This document shows positions 47,629-56,067 of a stretch of DNA of 64,000 nucleotides, one piece after another (within the stretch, counting starts at the first letter, position 1; every line of letters begins with the position of its first letter). Source of the DNA: Candidatus Latescibacterota bacterium. Lineage in GTDB: Bacteria > Latescibacterota > UBA2968 > UBA8231. The notes under the pieces are model-generated. The model made no database searches. It was given only the letters and a program-made list of their open reading frames with translations, and had not been told where the DNA came from. A program made the position numbers and the translations under genes. Location: contig JAJEFJ010000103.1 in assembly GCA_022820485.1 (NCBI GenBank), positions 186,001-250,000 on the forward strand. The letters run 5' to 3'.

Positions 47629-48339
47629 TTACTTTTTCTTCCGCGTGCCAAACTCGATCACTTTTTTTTGCGGCGAGAGGTTGATTTCGTCGAGCACCGT
47701 GCCGTCGCGCGCGGTCAGGGCTTGGACGATGACCGCGGCGATGTCTTCCGGCAGGATGTAGTTGTCGGGGTCTGGGCCGGGTCGGAAATCCAATTCGTCG
47801 AAAAAGGGCGACTGGACCATGCCGGGATTGACCAGCGTGACGCGGATGCCAGCGCGGGCGCACTCGGCGCGCAGGGCTTGGGCGAGGCCGCGCAGGGCGA
47901 ATTTGGCCGCGCAGTACAAGCTGCCTTGAGCCGTGCCAGTGAGTGCAGCTTCCGACCCCATGAAGACCAAGTGTCCGCGTCCGGCTTTCTTGAGAGAGGG
48001 GAGGAAAGCGCGGGCGACGAAGACGTGACTGGTGAAATTGAGGTCGATCAGGGCGCGGATTTGGTCGTAGGAGAATTGCTCTAGGGTGCCGAAGCGACCG
48101 GCACCGGCGTTGAGGACTAGGGCGTCGAGGGCCGGGTAGGTGGCGACGAGGTTTTGTAGATGGTCGGGAAGTTGGTCGAGGTCGGCGAGGTCGATAGAAT
48201 GCGCCTCGAAGTGGCGATTATCGCAGGGGAACTTGTCGAAGTCGCGGGCAATGCCGATGGCGTGATGACCGTCGGCGAGCAGTCTTTCGCAGACGGCGCG
48301 GCCAATACCAGAACTGGCACCGGTGACTAAGACGCGCAT
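47629..48339 (-). CDS. Short-chain dehydrogenase/reductase (SDR)
   Basis: 236 residues with the cofactor motif TGASSGIG, the structural LNAGAG and the catalytic YCAAK (Tyr-x3-Lys), preceded by the serine in MGSEAAL. These enzymes use NAD(P)H on alcohols or ketones; the substrate is not predictable. It starts one base after the stop of the SPL-like gene, so the two are co-transcribed. The arrangement suggests a shared small-molecule pathway. Confidence 0.88.
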   Translation of the reverse strand: MRVLVTGASSGIGRAVCERLLADGHHAIGIARDFDKFPCDNRHFEAHSIDLADLDQLPDHLQNLVATYPALDALVLNAGAGRFGTLEQFSYDQIRALIDLNFTSHVFVARAFLPSLKKAGRGHLVFMGSEAALTGTAQGSLYCAAKFALRGLAQALRAECARAGIRVTLVNPGMVQSPFFDELDFRPGPDPDNYILPEDIAAVIVQALTARDGTVLDEINLSPQKKVIEFGTRKKK

Positions 48340-48340
48340 A

Positions 48341-49348
48341 TCAGACCTGTAGGGTGGTGGAGGGACAGGGGAAGAAAAGCTCGGTGGGGATGTACTGGAG
48401 CAATTGATCCGCGCAAAAGTCGTGTAGCTTTTGGGCCAAGGCGGGCCGATAGGAGACCATGCCGTCTTTTTCCTCCAAGCCATAGGCGAGGAGCTTTTCG
48501 TCTGGGTAGAGCTTGTGCATGGTTTTGTACATGTCCTGCGGCAGGCGGAATTGGCCCAAGCTGACTGAGTGCAGACCGTCGCGGCCCACCTTGGAGAACA
48601 CGAGAGAGAACAGGTCGCGATAGCGCTCTTCGTACGCGCAGTCGTAGAGCAGCGGATCAAAGCGCAGCCCAATGGGCCAGCCGCGTTCTTGCAGGGCGGC
48701 TATGGCCTCCAAACGTCGGGCCACCGGTGGCGCACCGACCTCGAATTGGTCGGCCAGCGCCGGCGGGGTCATGCTGAAGGCGACGACGCAGTTGGACAGC
48801 GGCTCGGTGGAAAGTAGAGTTTTGATACGCACGCTCTTGGTGCGCAGTTCAAAGTACGCCTGCGAGTGGTCGGCAAAGAAGGGGAGGAAGTCGGTTGTAA
48901 AGTGGGTAATGCCCTCTAGCGCGAGGCTGTCGCAGTCGTAGCCGGAGAAGAAATAGGGCACATCAGGTGCGTCCTCAGCGATGTGCGCGGCGATGTCCTG
49001 CTGGAAGTCCTCGTAGTTGACAAAGAGAACTAGGTGCGCCGAGCGGTACAGGCCTTGGAGGAAGCAGTAGCGGCAGTCGTAGGGGCAGTTGAGCAGGTGC
49101 GAGAAATAGTAATTGCGCTCGCTGCCGATGCCGTAGCCGTCGGGTGCAGGGAGGACGCGTCGTCCTGTCTTGTGGGCGAGGATGAGCGCGGGGCGGCGCT
49201 TTTGCAGACGGAAATTTTGCGCCGTGCGGTTGAAGACCTCGCCGTAGCGGGCGCAGGGGACTAGCTGAGCGCGGGGGAAGCGGTCGATCAGGGCGCGGGT
49301 GCGCGGGTGGTCGAGGATGGACTCTTCGGCGTAGATGAAATCGAACAT
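48341..49348 (-). CDS. Spore photoproduct lyase-like radical SAM protein
   Basis: 335 residues. The motif CPYDCRYCFLQ gives the CxxxCxxC cluster ligands of radical SAM enzymes, and the layout, with NRTAQNFRLQKRRPALILAHK upstream and ELRTKSVRIKTLL downstream, is that of the SPL family. True SPL repairs spore photoproduct, but most members outside spore formers have unknown substrates, and no sporulation gene is present. ATG 49348 is preferred to a TTG at 49357. Confidence 0.85.
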   Translation of the reverse strand: MFDFIYAEESILDHPRTRALIDRFPRAQLVPCARYGEVFNRTAQNFRLQKRRPALILAHKTGRRVLPAPDGYGIGSERNYYFSHLLNCPYDCRYCFLQGLYRSAHLVLFVNYEDFQQDIAAHIAEDAPDVPYFFSGYDCDSLALEGITHFTTDFLPFFADHSQAYFELRTKSVRIKTLLSTEPLSNCVVAFSMTPPALADQFEVGAPPVARRLEAIAALQERGWPIGLRFDPLLYDCAYEERYRDLFSLVFSKVGRDGLHSVSLGQFRLPQDMYKTMHKLYPDEKLLAYGLEEKDGMVSYRPALAQKLHDFCADQLLQYIPTELFFPCPSTTLQV

Positions 49349-49427
49349 GGGCAGCAAACAGGTGACTAATCTAAACGATTTCCACAGACAAGTATAAACA
49401 AGGGATCCGTCATACGTAAGAATCTAC

Positions 49428-49455
49428 TTGACAATATGTCCTCAAAAAGGGACAT
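49428..49455 (+). promoter_or_regulatory. Toxin-antitoxin promoter with inverted repeat
   Basis: TTGACA at 49428-49433 is followed by ATGTCC (49436-49441) and GGACAT (49450-49455), a 6-base inverted repeat with an 8-base spacer, ending eight bases before the toxin start. This is the usual place for antitoxin autoregulation. The -10 box (GACATT, 49451) is weak. Confidence 0.45.
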
Positions 49456-49462
49456 TGCGACT

Positions 49463-49750
49463 ATGGAAATCGTCTATACCGAGGTCTTTGAGAATTGGCT
49501 CAAGCGACTCGGCGATCGACGCGCCAAGGTCTCGATTGTTTCCCGAATTGAACGCATCGAAGACGGCAATTTTGGAGACCACAAATCGGTTGGCGACGGA
49601 GTCAGCGAGCTCCGAATCAATGTCGGCAAGGGCTATCGCGCCTACTACGCAATTCGGCGAAACACCGTGGTGATCCTGCTATGCGGTGGCGACAAATCGA
49701 CGCAGCGGCAAGACATCAAACGCGCTCAGCGAATGGCGAGCGAGATATAA
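49463..49750 (+). CDS. RelE/HigB-family toxin (addiction module killer protein)
   Basis: 95 residues matching the addiction-module killer family: EVFENWLKRLGDRRAK at the start, GVSELRINVGKGYRAYYA in the core and LLCGGDKSTQRQDIKRA near the end. Such toxins bind ribosomes and cut mRNA. ATG 49463 is chosen because an upstream ATG at 49436 lies inside the inverted repeat. The antitoxin gene follows 9 bases after, giving toxin-first order as in HigBA. Confidence 0.88.
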   Translation: MEIVYTEVFENWLKRLGDRRAKVSIVSRIERIEDGNFGDHKSVGDGVSELRINVGKGYRAYYAIRRNTVVILLCGGDKSTQRQDIKRAQRMASEI

Positions 49751-49759
49751 GGAGGCATC

Positions 49760-50035
49760 ATGAAGCTCAAAAAATTCGACGTAATTGATTTTCTCGACAA
49801 CGATGAGGCGTTGATTGAATATCTCAACGTAGCGCTAGAGGAAAACGATCCGAAGTACTTTGCTAAGGCTCTCGGCAACGTCGCCCGGGCCAAGGGAATG
49901 TCCTCCATCGCCGAAGCCAGCGGTCTGGGGCGGCAGGCGTTGTACCGGGCGCTATCCAGCGAGGGAAACCCACGGATCGACACGCTCTTTAGAGTGCTGG
50001 ATACACTGAACGTCCGGCTTGCTATCACCCAGTAG
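49760..50035 (+). CDS. HigA-like antitoxin (addiction module antidote protein)
   Basis: 91 residues. A helix-turn-helix of the Xre/Cro kind lies in residues about 45-80 (MSSIAEASGLGRQALYRALSSEGNP), preceded by the toxin-neutralising FDVIDFLDNDEALIEYL. Family match is the probable addiction module antidote protein. AAGGAGG at 49750 is a strong ribosome site, fitting the antitoxin's need for higher synthesis. It should bind the inverted repeat before the toxin gene. Confidence 0.88.
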   Translation: MKLKKFDVIDFLDNDEALIEYLNVALEENDPKYFAKALGNVARAKGMSSIAEASGLGRQALYRALSSEGNPRIDTLFRVLDTLNVRLAITQ

Positions 50036-50073
50036 CTTCCTTGATTTAGATAGATACGGGGAAATACATCGAG

Positions 50074-50097
50074 CTTCCGCAAGGTGAAACGCGGAAG
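50074..50097. other. Inverted repeat after the toxin-antitoxin pair
   Basis: CTTCCGC (50074-50080) and GCGGAAG (50091-50097) form a 7-base stem with a 10-base loop, 38 bases after the antitoxin stop. No T run follows, so termination is only possible in part. Confidence 0.35.
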
Positions 50098-50184
50098 TGA
50101 CCGACGGCATTCCCGCGCTTCACCGCGCCTTTGGGCGTCAACGTCGAGGACTAGCGTCTTACCTATAGAAGGGGAATCGGCAGG

Positions 50185-51078
50185 ATGGGGATTGGGATAC
50201 TGTGTATGCTGGGGGTGTTCGCGTTGTGGACCGTCATTCCGGTGCTGGTGAAACTGCTATTTCCCGTTTTCGATCCGTTCACGATTGCCTTCCTCCGGTT
50301 GCTGCAAGGTGCGGCGGTCGTGTCGGCCGCCTTTTTCGTGCGCGGCCATACCCTGCGGGACATTCAATGGTCTTGGTGGCATGTGATCGGGGGGTTGGGC
50401 ATGAGCCTGAACTTCTCGCTCTATGCGTTGGCGCTGAGTTATACCACGGCCAGCGCTGGCTCGTTGGTCGTCCAGGTGCAATACGTCGCGCTGACGGTGC
50501 TGGCCGTCGCCGTGCTGCGCGAGCGGTTGGGTGCCGGGAAAATGGTGGGGATGGCGCTGGTGCTGGCCGGAGTCGCGGTGATCGTGGGGGCGCGCGAGGA
50601 TGTGGGCCACCTGTTCGCACCGCGCTATGTACTGGGCAATGTGCTGATGCTGTTGGCTGGGCTGGGCTGGGGGATCTACGCCCTTGCCAACAAAGCGCTT
50701 GCACAGCGGGTGGGGACTGCGGCGATACTGGCCCCAATGATGGCGATGGGTGTAGTGGTCACGGGAGCACTCGCCGCGACTCATTTTCAACTGCACTCGG
50801 AGCCGACGGTGACCGCGTGGATTGTGGTGCTCGTTCTGGGCGTTTTAGCCACCGGCTGCGCGTTTGTTTTGGTCTCGGAGGGCATGAAGCGGTTGAGTGC
50901 TGTACTGGTCGGTACGCTGACCGCTACGGCACCCATCGGGCAGATCGCGCTGGCCCACTGGGTCTTGGGGGAACCAGTGACTTGGAGTCTGATTGGCGGT
51001 GGGGTTTTGATTTTGGCTGGCGTACTCGGTATGGTGTATGCCGAGCGATTCCAGCACCGACGGCGAGATCGCGGTTAA
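50185..51078 (+). CDS. EamA/DMT-superfamily exporter
   Basis: 297 residues with ten membrane segments in two EamA halves. The motif FDPFTIAFLRLLQGAAVV starts the first half, and the repeated LAVAVLRERLGAGKMVGMALVLAG and HWVLGEPVTWSLIGGGVLILAG mark the ends of each. These proteins export amino acids, metabolites or drugs. No operon partner exists. It ends 14 bases from a convergent PhyH-like gene. GC is in line with the genome average. Confidence 0.9.
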   Translation: MGIGILCMLGVFALWTVIPVLVKLLFPVFDPFTIAFLRLLQGAAVVSAAFFVRGHTLRDIQWSWWHVIGGLGMSLNFSLYALALSYTTASAGSLVVQVQYVALTVLAVAVLRERLGAGKMVGMALVLAGVAVIVGAREDVGHLFAPRYVLGNVLMLLAGLGWGIYALANKALAQRVGTAAILAPMMAMGVVVTGALAATHFQLHSEPTVTAWIVVLVLGVLATGCAFVLVSEGMKRLSAVLVGTLTATAPIGQIALAHWVLGEPVTWSLIGGGVLILAGVLGMVYAERFQHRRRDRG

Positions 51079-51091
51079 TGCTTCTCGAATG

Positions 51092-51880
51092 CTAGTCCTC
51101 AGCTACTAGGTGCGCTCGTTCGGGCCGCAAAAGTTCTCTTAATTTCGCGTCGTATGCTCGCTTGGTCGCCGCCTGATTTTCGGGCAGGCCGATGGAGACC
51201 CCTGCCGCCGTATAGGTCATAACCAGCGCCTTGCGCGGCTCGTCGTCTATATTGGTCGATCCGCCGTGGACCATCGACGTCGTCAATACGGTCACCTGTC
51301 CCTCTTGTGCCAAAACCGGCTGCGGCGCGGCGTATTCCGGCGGCAGGTCCACCATTTTGATGCCTTGGACTCCCGGCGTCGCATCTTTTAGCAGCGGATC
51401 GGCCGAACGTGCGGCGGCTACTAGGTGGTGGCTGCCGGGCCGGTGCATCATCGGCGCACGCCGTTCATTGACGGCGGTCAACCACAGAAAAAAGCTGCAT
51501 ACGACCCGCCGGGGTGTCGCGGCCCAGTCCTCCAAGCTGTACTGGATATCGGTGTGCTGGTCGTAGCTGAACTCGCTTCCCGGCTGGGGATAAGAGGCCA
51601 AAATCGCCGTCTGGAAGAAACGGATTGCATCGGCTCGCAGCACTCGTTTGGCGACCCCTTCAAAAAAGGGATGCTGGATCAGGTCTAGTAGGGCCGGCTC
51701 GTAGTAATTGCAGGTCGCCCCGTAGCGAAAACGCGGTGCTTGGCCCGGTTCGGCTGCTTGGAAAGGCAGCAGAGAGTCGATGGCTGATGTTGCCGCGTCG
51801 ATTTCTTCGGGCGTCAAAGGCGTGTCGATGGTGACAGCACCCTGCTCCTCAAAGAGCTTTAATTGTTCGGCGCTGATCAT
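51092..51880 (-). CDS. Phytanoyl-CoA dioxygenase (PhyH) family protein, second copy
   Basis: 262 residues. Iron ligands are HxD (DQHTD) and the distal histidine in MVHGGSTN, followed by the arginine in PRKALVMTY. It is only distantly similar to the PhyH-like protein at 41502. Substrate unknown. ATG 51880 is preceded by GGAGGG in the antisense direction. It stands alone apart from the convergent exporter. Confidence 0.85.
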   Translation of the reverse strand: MISAEQLKLFEEQGAVTIDTPLTPEEIDAATSAIDSLLPFQAAEPGQAPRFRYGATCNYYEPALLDLIQHPFFEGVAKRVLRADAIRFFQTAILASYPQPGSEFSYDQHTDIQYSLEDWAATPRRVVCSFFLWLTAVNERRAPMMHRPGSHHLVAAARSADPLLKDATPGVQGIKMVDLPPEYAAPQPVLAQEGQVTVLTTSMVHGGSTNIDDEPRKALVMTYTAAGVSIGLPENQAATKRAYDAKLRELLRPERAHLVAED

Positions 51881-52029
51881 AACTCCCTCCTTTGCTTTCT
51901 AAGGCAGCTATCAAGCTGAATATAAAGGCCCCGCGGCCCGTTGGAGCTAGTGGTCACAGAGGGCTTTTGGACACAAGAGAAGCGGTCGAGTAGAGGTAGT
52001 CGAGGACAGCGCAAGCGAATACGAGGCGA

Positions 52030-53136
52030 CTACGTCAAGTTAAGGCTACCACATGGGGATTTGAGGAAGAGCGATCTCCATAAGTAATTTTTCGGAGGTG
52101 GTACGCCGATAGTGATGATGTCCATAAATCCACCGCTTTTACTGGATCCTTTGGTCGAAGATACTGGCCCCGCATATAAATGAGATTCGCATAGAGAGAC
52201 AATCCCAGAGTCTTCTTCAGGCTCGGGATCGTTCCCATATCCAAAGGACAATATATTCACCTCATCTGGGGTGCTACTGATAAATTGTTGGAGCTCCAGT
52301 CCAGTCGAAGAAGAAATATAGTCCGCTAAAGTATCCTGTACAATCCAAATAGTTTTCCCATCCCAAGCCAAGCCAACCTGTGATTTTACAATAAGCTGAC
52401 TGACCATTCGCGCCCATACTTGTCTATAGTTAATACCGGGGCCTTCGTGGTCGTCTCCTTTCAAGATAGCATCTTCAAAAGCCATTCCTATCTGCGTTCT
52501 CTTTTTTTTGTTTCCCCCAGAGGTAGATGAGGTCATCACTTCGACTATTACTATTGGATCAGCGGGAAAATTGACCACCCAGTGCTCGCCAGCACGCCTT
52601 TCCAGCGTAAAGTTGTTTTGGATTGCAATTTCCTCACAGTCGCTCTCGCTCTTTTTGACTAATTCTGATATTTCGCTAAGTGATTTTCTGCACCTTCCTG
52701 CCAAAACGTAATCGAAGGTATAGTCAAATGATTTCTCTTGTTCTGTGGTTTGCGTTGAGAATCTTATCTTTACCTCAGACCATGCCCGGTATTCGATTGC
52801 TCGATCCAATTCACTGTATCGGATCAGGTCTTCTCGAATTCTTGTTTGAAGCTGAGAAAGGTTGGAATCCCGAAGTGCGAATAAGCGCCTAGGACAAACA
52901 ATCCAAGGTTTTTTACGCACCAAAAGCGAGCAGACACCTACATGAACAGTCTTTTTCTCGGGAAATTGCTGAACTAATTGCGGATGGTCCTGTAACTGCA
53001 GAGCGGAGAGATGTCTATTTCCTCCACCATCACATTCACTTTCCATGAATGGGCACCAAGCCCTCGTGCGACAATCAATCGCGTCAGGATGACTTGAGGT
53101 TAATGGATGACCAAATACTTCAAAAATTTTACTCAT
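52030..53136 (-). CDS. NotI-family type II restriction endonuclease
   Basis: 368 residues. The N-terminal region has the metal-binding cysteine pattern of NotI: C22, C28, C35 (WCPFMESEC) then C69 (VGVCSLL) and C81 (WIVCPRRLF). The catalytic region, PIVIVEVMTSSTSGG near residue 195, holds the acidic pair with Glu-x-Met in place of PD-(D/E)xK lysine; NotI itself has a Gln there. The gene overlaps its methyltransferase by eight bases. Base composition is lower in GC than the genes either side, a sign of transfer. Confidence 0.78.
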   Translation of the reverse strand: MSKIFEVFGHPLTSSHPDAIDCRTRAWCPFMESECDGGGNRHLSALQLQDHPQLVQQFPEKKTVHVGVCSLLVRKKPWIVCPRRLFALRDSNLSQLQTRIREDLIRYSELDRAIEYRAWSEVKIRFSTQTTEQEKSFDYTFDYVLAGRCRKSLSEISELVKKSESDCEEIAIQNNFTLERRAGEHWVVNFPADPIVIVEVMTSSTSGGNKKKRTQIGMAFEDAILKGDDHEGPGINYRQVWARMVSQLIVKSQVGLAWDGKTIWIVQDTLADYISSSTGLELQQFISSTPDEVNILSFGYGNDPEPEEDSGIVSLCESHLYAGPVSSTKGSSKSGGFMDIITIGVPPPKNYLWRSLFLKSPCGSLNLT

Positions 53137-54244
53137 TTAGGTACTCGAAAATTTTGCTCGCCAAAGCCTCTGCGAGAGGAGGGGGAACTGAATTAGCAAC
53201 TTGCCTATGCTGGTCTAAGTTTTTCACGGTGCCCGTTCTACTGCGTATAGGTCCTTTTAGAATATACGAATCGGGATATCCGTGAATTCTCATATATTCC
53301 CGTGGCGTGAGATACCTATCTTCGATGGGATGATAGAAGATCTCTCCGCACCTTAATGTATTAGCGGGTCTATCCCTATGCAGCCTTAGATACTTTGTGG
53401 TGTCTTTTGATTTAAGACCTCTGAGTAATTTTTTACCTAAGTGAGGATGAGCTGCCAAATATGACCCCTCGGGAACCTGTGCGATGCGTTCCCTGTCCCT
53501 AGCTGGCGTTACATCGACGTGGCTGTCCTCGCGGTCGTAGAAAGTAGTTCCCCTAATTTTTGGTGAAGGTGTTCCTAGATTTTCAATTACGGAGCCGATA
53601 CCGACATGAGGTTTATACGAGAACAATCCATTACATTCTTCTAGCGGTGCGTATGTTCGTTCTGGAAAGAGGAAGCCGTTTCTTTTCAGCGTGGCGATTA
53701 CGAATAATCGCTCTCGCAGTTGAGGTACGCCGTAATCTGCGGCTAAAACAACTCTCCACTTGGAAGAATAACCAGCATTTTCTAAGGCTATTAAAAATTT
53801 CTCAAAAATTTCGCCTCTTCGCTGCTCGGATCCTTTTGATGAGAGAAGCCCTTTTACTTGCTCAACTAAAATCACCTTTGGTTCTAGCTCTTCGGAAAAC
53901 CGAACAATCTCGAATAGTAACATACCTCTCTCATCCTTTAAGCCGAGCTGCTTTCCTGCCAAGGAGAACGATTGACACGGAGGACCACCAAAAAGAAGAT
54001 CGAGTTCGCCTTTCTCTAGATGTAGATCTTTGCAAAGCTCGGCTGGATCAATCTCTCTAATATCTGTTTCAATAATCTTGGTATTCCTTTTTTCGCGTTC
54101 TTTTGCCGTACGTAGTGTATTGCAGCAATGTTCATCCATTTCTATCTGCGCCAGAATATTGAATCCCGCATCTTGTATGCCTATATCCATTCCTCCGGCC
54201 CCAGAGAAAAGACTTAGTGCATTATATCTTTTGGGATTGTTCAT
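53129..54244 (-). CDS. C5-cytosine DNA methyltransferase
   Basis: 371 residues with the usual motifs: FSGAGGMDIG (I), GGPPCQSFSLAG (IV, catalytic Cys), VEQVKGL (VI, usually ENV, here EQV with the glutamate kept), QLRERLFVIA (VIII) and QVANSVPPPLAEAL (X). The variable target-recognition region lies between VIII and X. It protects host DNA from the neighbouring NotI-type nuclease. ATG 54244; the AT-rich composition is shared with its partner. The site recognised cannot be read from sequence. Confidence 0.92.
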   Translation of the reverse strand: MNNPKRYNALSLFSGAGGMDIGIQDAGFNILAQIEMDEHCCNTLRTAKEREKRNTKIIETDIREIDPAELCKDLHLEKGELDLLFGGPPCQSFSLAGKQLGLKDERGMLLFEIVRFSEELEPKVILVEQVKGLLSSKGSEQRRGEIFEKFLIALENAGYSSKWRVVLAADYGVPQLRERLFVIATLKRNGFLFPERTYAPLEECNGLFSYKPHVGIGSVIENLGTPSPKIRGTTFYDREDSHVDVTPARDRERIAQVPEGSYLAAHPHLGKKLLRGLKSKDTTKYLRLHRDRPANTLRCGEIFYHPIEDRYLTPREYMRIHGYPDSYILKGPIRSRTGTVKNLDQHRQVANSVPPPLAEALASKIFEYLNE

Positions 54245-54265
54245 CCTAATACCACTCCTTCATTC

Positions 54266-55075
54266 TCAACAGGTCAAGGTGAAATCCATGTTGGTCAACC
54301 GTTGCTGAAGATAACGTAACACCTCATCGCGGCTTTGCAAGGCCAGTAAGTCGTCGTTGACGGCAGGGGTCTCCGGTGCCAGCGCCTGCCAGCGCACGAG
54401 CAAGCCGCGCAACTGATGCTGTTGTGTGGCCGTGAATTGCCAGCGGGCAGTTAGCTCGGCGAGGCCGGGCGGATCGGCGTGCAGTGCGTGAAGCTGCTGG
54501 CTGAGTGCTCGCAAATGTTCGCCAACTTGGGTAATTGTATCGAGTTGAGCTTCCATTAACGCCTCCACTTTCGCCGCATTGAGTGTCTGATAGGGAGATT
54601 GTGGATTGTCGGAGACGATCTTGAGACAGTGGACTCGCTCGCTGGTGGCAAAGCGCTGCGCGGCCTCGCAAAAGCCGCTGGCCTCCATGTCGTACGCAGC
54701 ATCGTCAGCAGGCGGCTGGGCGCGATCGACGGTGTGTAGCAAAGTGGTGCGACAGGGTGGGGGCGCGGTGAAGGTGGGGTAAAAGGGCTTGCCGCTGGCG
54801 GCATCCACGACCTTGTGCGCTAGTAGAGCTGTACCCACTGCTTGGTTGCCGTGGCCGGCGATGCCGATATTGAGCCAAGCCGCCGGTGTATCGCCGATCA
54901 ATGCACGCAGGTACGCCGTGGCGGCGGCGGCGGCTACTTTGCCGATCCCGGAAACAATCAGGTGCGTCTGCTCGCCCGTGCAGATGCGATAGGGATGGCC
55001 GCTCACGCCTTGGAGGCGGTGGAGAGCCAACAGCGGGCGCGCCTCGGCTGCGAGGGCTACTACTAAGCACAACAT
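54266..55075 (-). CDS. Nucleoside phosphorylase-fold protein (MTA/SAH or futalosine nucleosidase-like)
   Basis: 269 residues. The core has VSGIGKVAAAAATAYL, LNIGIAGHGNQAVG and the base-contact motif YDMEASGFCEAA (DMEAxGF), as in the MTA/SAH nucleosidase and futalosine hydrolase family. The last 95 residues are an alpha-helical extension of unknown use. It should cleave the N-glycosidic bond of a nucleoside; the substrate is uncertain. It is divergent from the DapF-like gene. Confidence 0.75.
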   Translation of the reverse strand: MLCLVVALAAEARPLLALHRLQGVSGHPYRICTGEQTHLIVSGIGKVAAAAATAYLRALIGDTPAAWLNIGIAGHGNQAVGTALLAHKVVDAASGKPFYPTFTAPPPCRTTLLHTVDRAQPPADDAAYDMEASGFCEAAQRFATSERVHCLKIVSDNPQSPYQTLNAAKVEALMEAQLDTITQVGEHLRALSQQLHALHADPPGLAELTARWQFTATQQHQLRGLLVRWQALAPETPAVNDDLLALQSRDEVLRYLQQRLTNMDFTLTC

Positions 55076-55172
55076 GAGGGCTAATATACCGGCTAGCCGC
55101 TCCTCGGCAACTTGGTTTGACCCTGCCTGAGCAGGGGCCTAAGTTTTGGAAGACAAACGAGAAAGGACATGT

Positions 55173-56042
55173 ATGGAGAACGAATTTTTCAAGGGCCACG
55201 GCCTTGGCAATGACTACATCGCCGTCGATCCCGCTGGGCTCAGTTTTGAATTGACGCCAGACAATATCCGCGAGATTTGCGACCGCCATTGGGGCGTGGG
55301 CAGCGACGGCATTCTCGCGCTGGCGCCATCGCAAAAGGCCGACTTTGGCCTGAAAATCTACAACCCCGACGGCAGCGAGGCGGAAAAGTCGGGCAATGGC
55401 CTGCGGATATTCGCCCGCTATCTACACGCCACCGGCCAAGTGCAAAAGCAACAGTTCACCGTTGATACGGAGGGCGGCCTAGTAAGTATCGATTTGCACA
55501 TTGACCATCACGGCGACGCCAGCTCGGCTACGGTGGAGATGGGGCGAGCGACTTTTGCGCCAGCGGCTCTGCCCTGCACCCTAAAGGCCGAAGAGCTGGT
55601 CGCGCAGCCGATTGACGTCAATGGGCAGCCCTTGACCTTTACCGGCGTCAGCGTCGGCAATCCCCACTGCATCGTCTTTCGCGAGCAGGGCGAGCAATGG
55701 ACCGAGGACGAGCTGTGCTCTTTGGGACCGCAGTTGGAAAATCACCCGCTCTTCCCCCGGCGCACCAACGTGCAACTCGCCGTGCCCGTGGAGCCCCACG
55801 CGATCTACATCCTGATCTGGGAGCGCGGTGCCGGCCAAACGCAGGCGTCGGGGTCGTCCGCGTGTGCGGCCGCGAGTGCGGCAGTGCGGCTGGGCTTGGT
55901 CAAAAGTCCGGTGGCGGTTAGGGCCCCGGGCGGAACCTTGCACATCGACGTGAGCGCAAGCTACGACCTGACGATGAAGGGGCCGGTCTCCGAAGTGGCG
56001 CGCGGCGCATTCAGCCCGTCGTTTGTGCGCCACTTGCACTGA
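55173..56042 (+). CDS. dapF: Diaminopimelate epimerase (DapF) family protein, both catalytic cysteines replaced by serine
   Basis: 289 residues with the DapF fold: NDYIAVD at the start, GSDGILAL, and both half-site segments. The usual first catalytic motif MCGNGxR reads KSGNGLR, and the second, LACGTGACAA, reads QASGSSACAA; both nucleophilic cysteines are serine. Substrate-binding residues around NPDGSEAE and GNPHC are otherwise kept. Either it epimerises with serines, which would be poor, or it has another task. AAAGGA sets ATG 55173; an upstream ATG was rejected. Confidence 0.85.
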   Translation: MENEFFKGHGLGNDYIAVDPAGLSFELTPDNIREICDRHWGVGSDGILALAPSQKADFGLKIYNPDGSEAEKSGNGLRIFARYLHATGQVQKQQFTVDTEGGLVSIDLHIDHHGDASSATVEMGRATFAPAALPCTLKAEELVAQPIDVNGQPLTFTGVSVGNPHCIVFREQGEQWTEDELCSLGPQLENHPLFPRRTNVQLAVPVEPHAIYILIWERGAGQTQASGSSACAAASAAVRLGLVKSPVAVRAPGGTLHIDVSASYDLTMKGPVSEVARGAFSPSFVRHLH

Positions 56043-56067
56043 GCGGCGCGTGTTAGAGAGGATTGCC

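Noticed and set aside
50202..51095. Second open frame of 297 codons on the plus strand inside the exporter
   Set aside because: Wrong frame of the EamA gene; no hydrophobic pattern.
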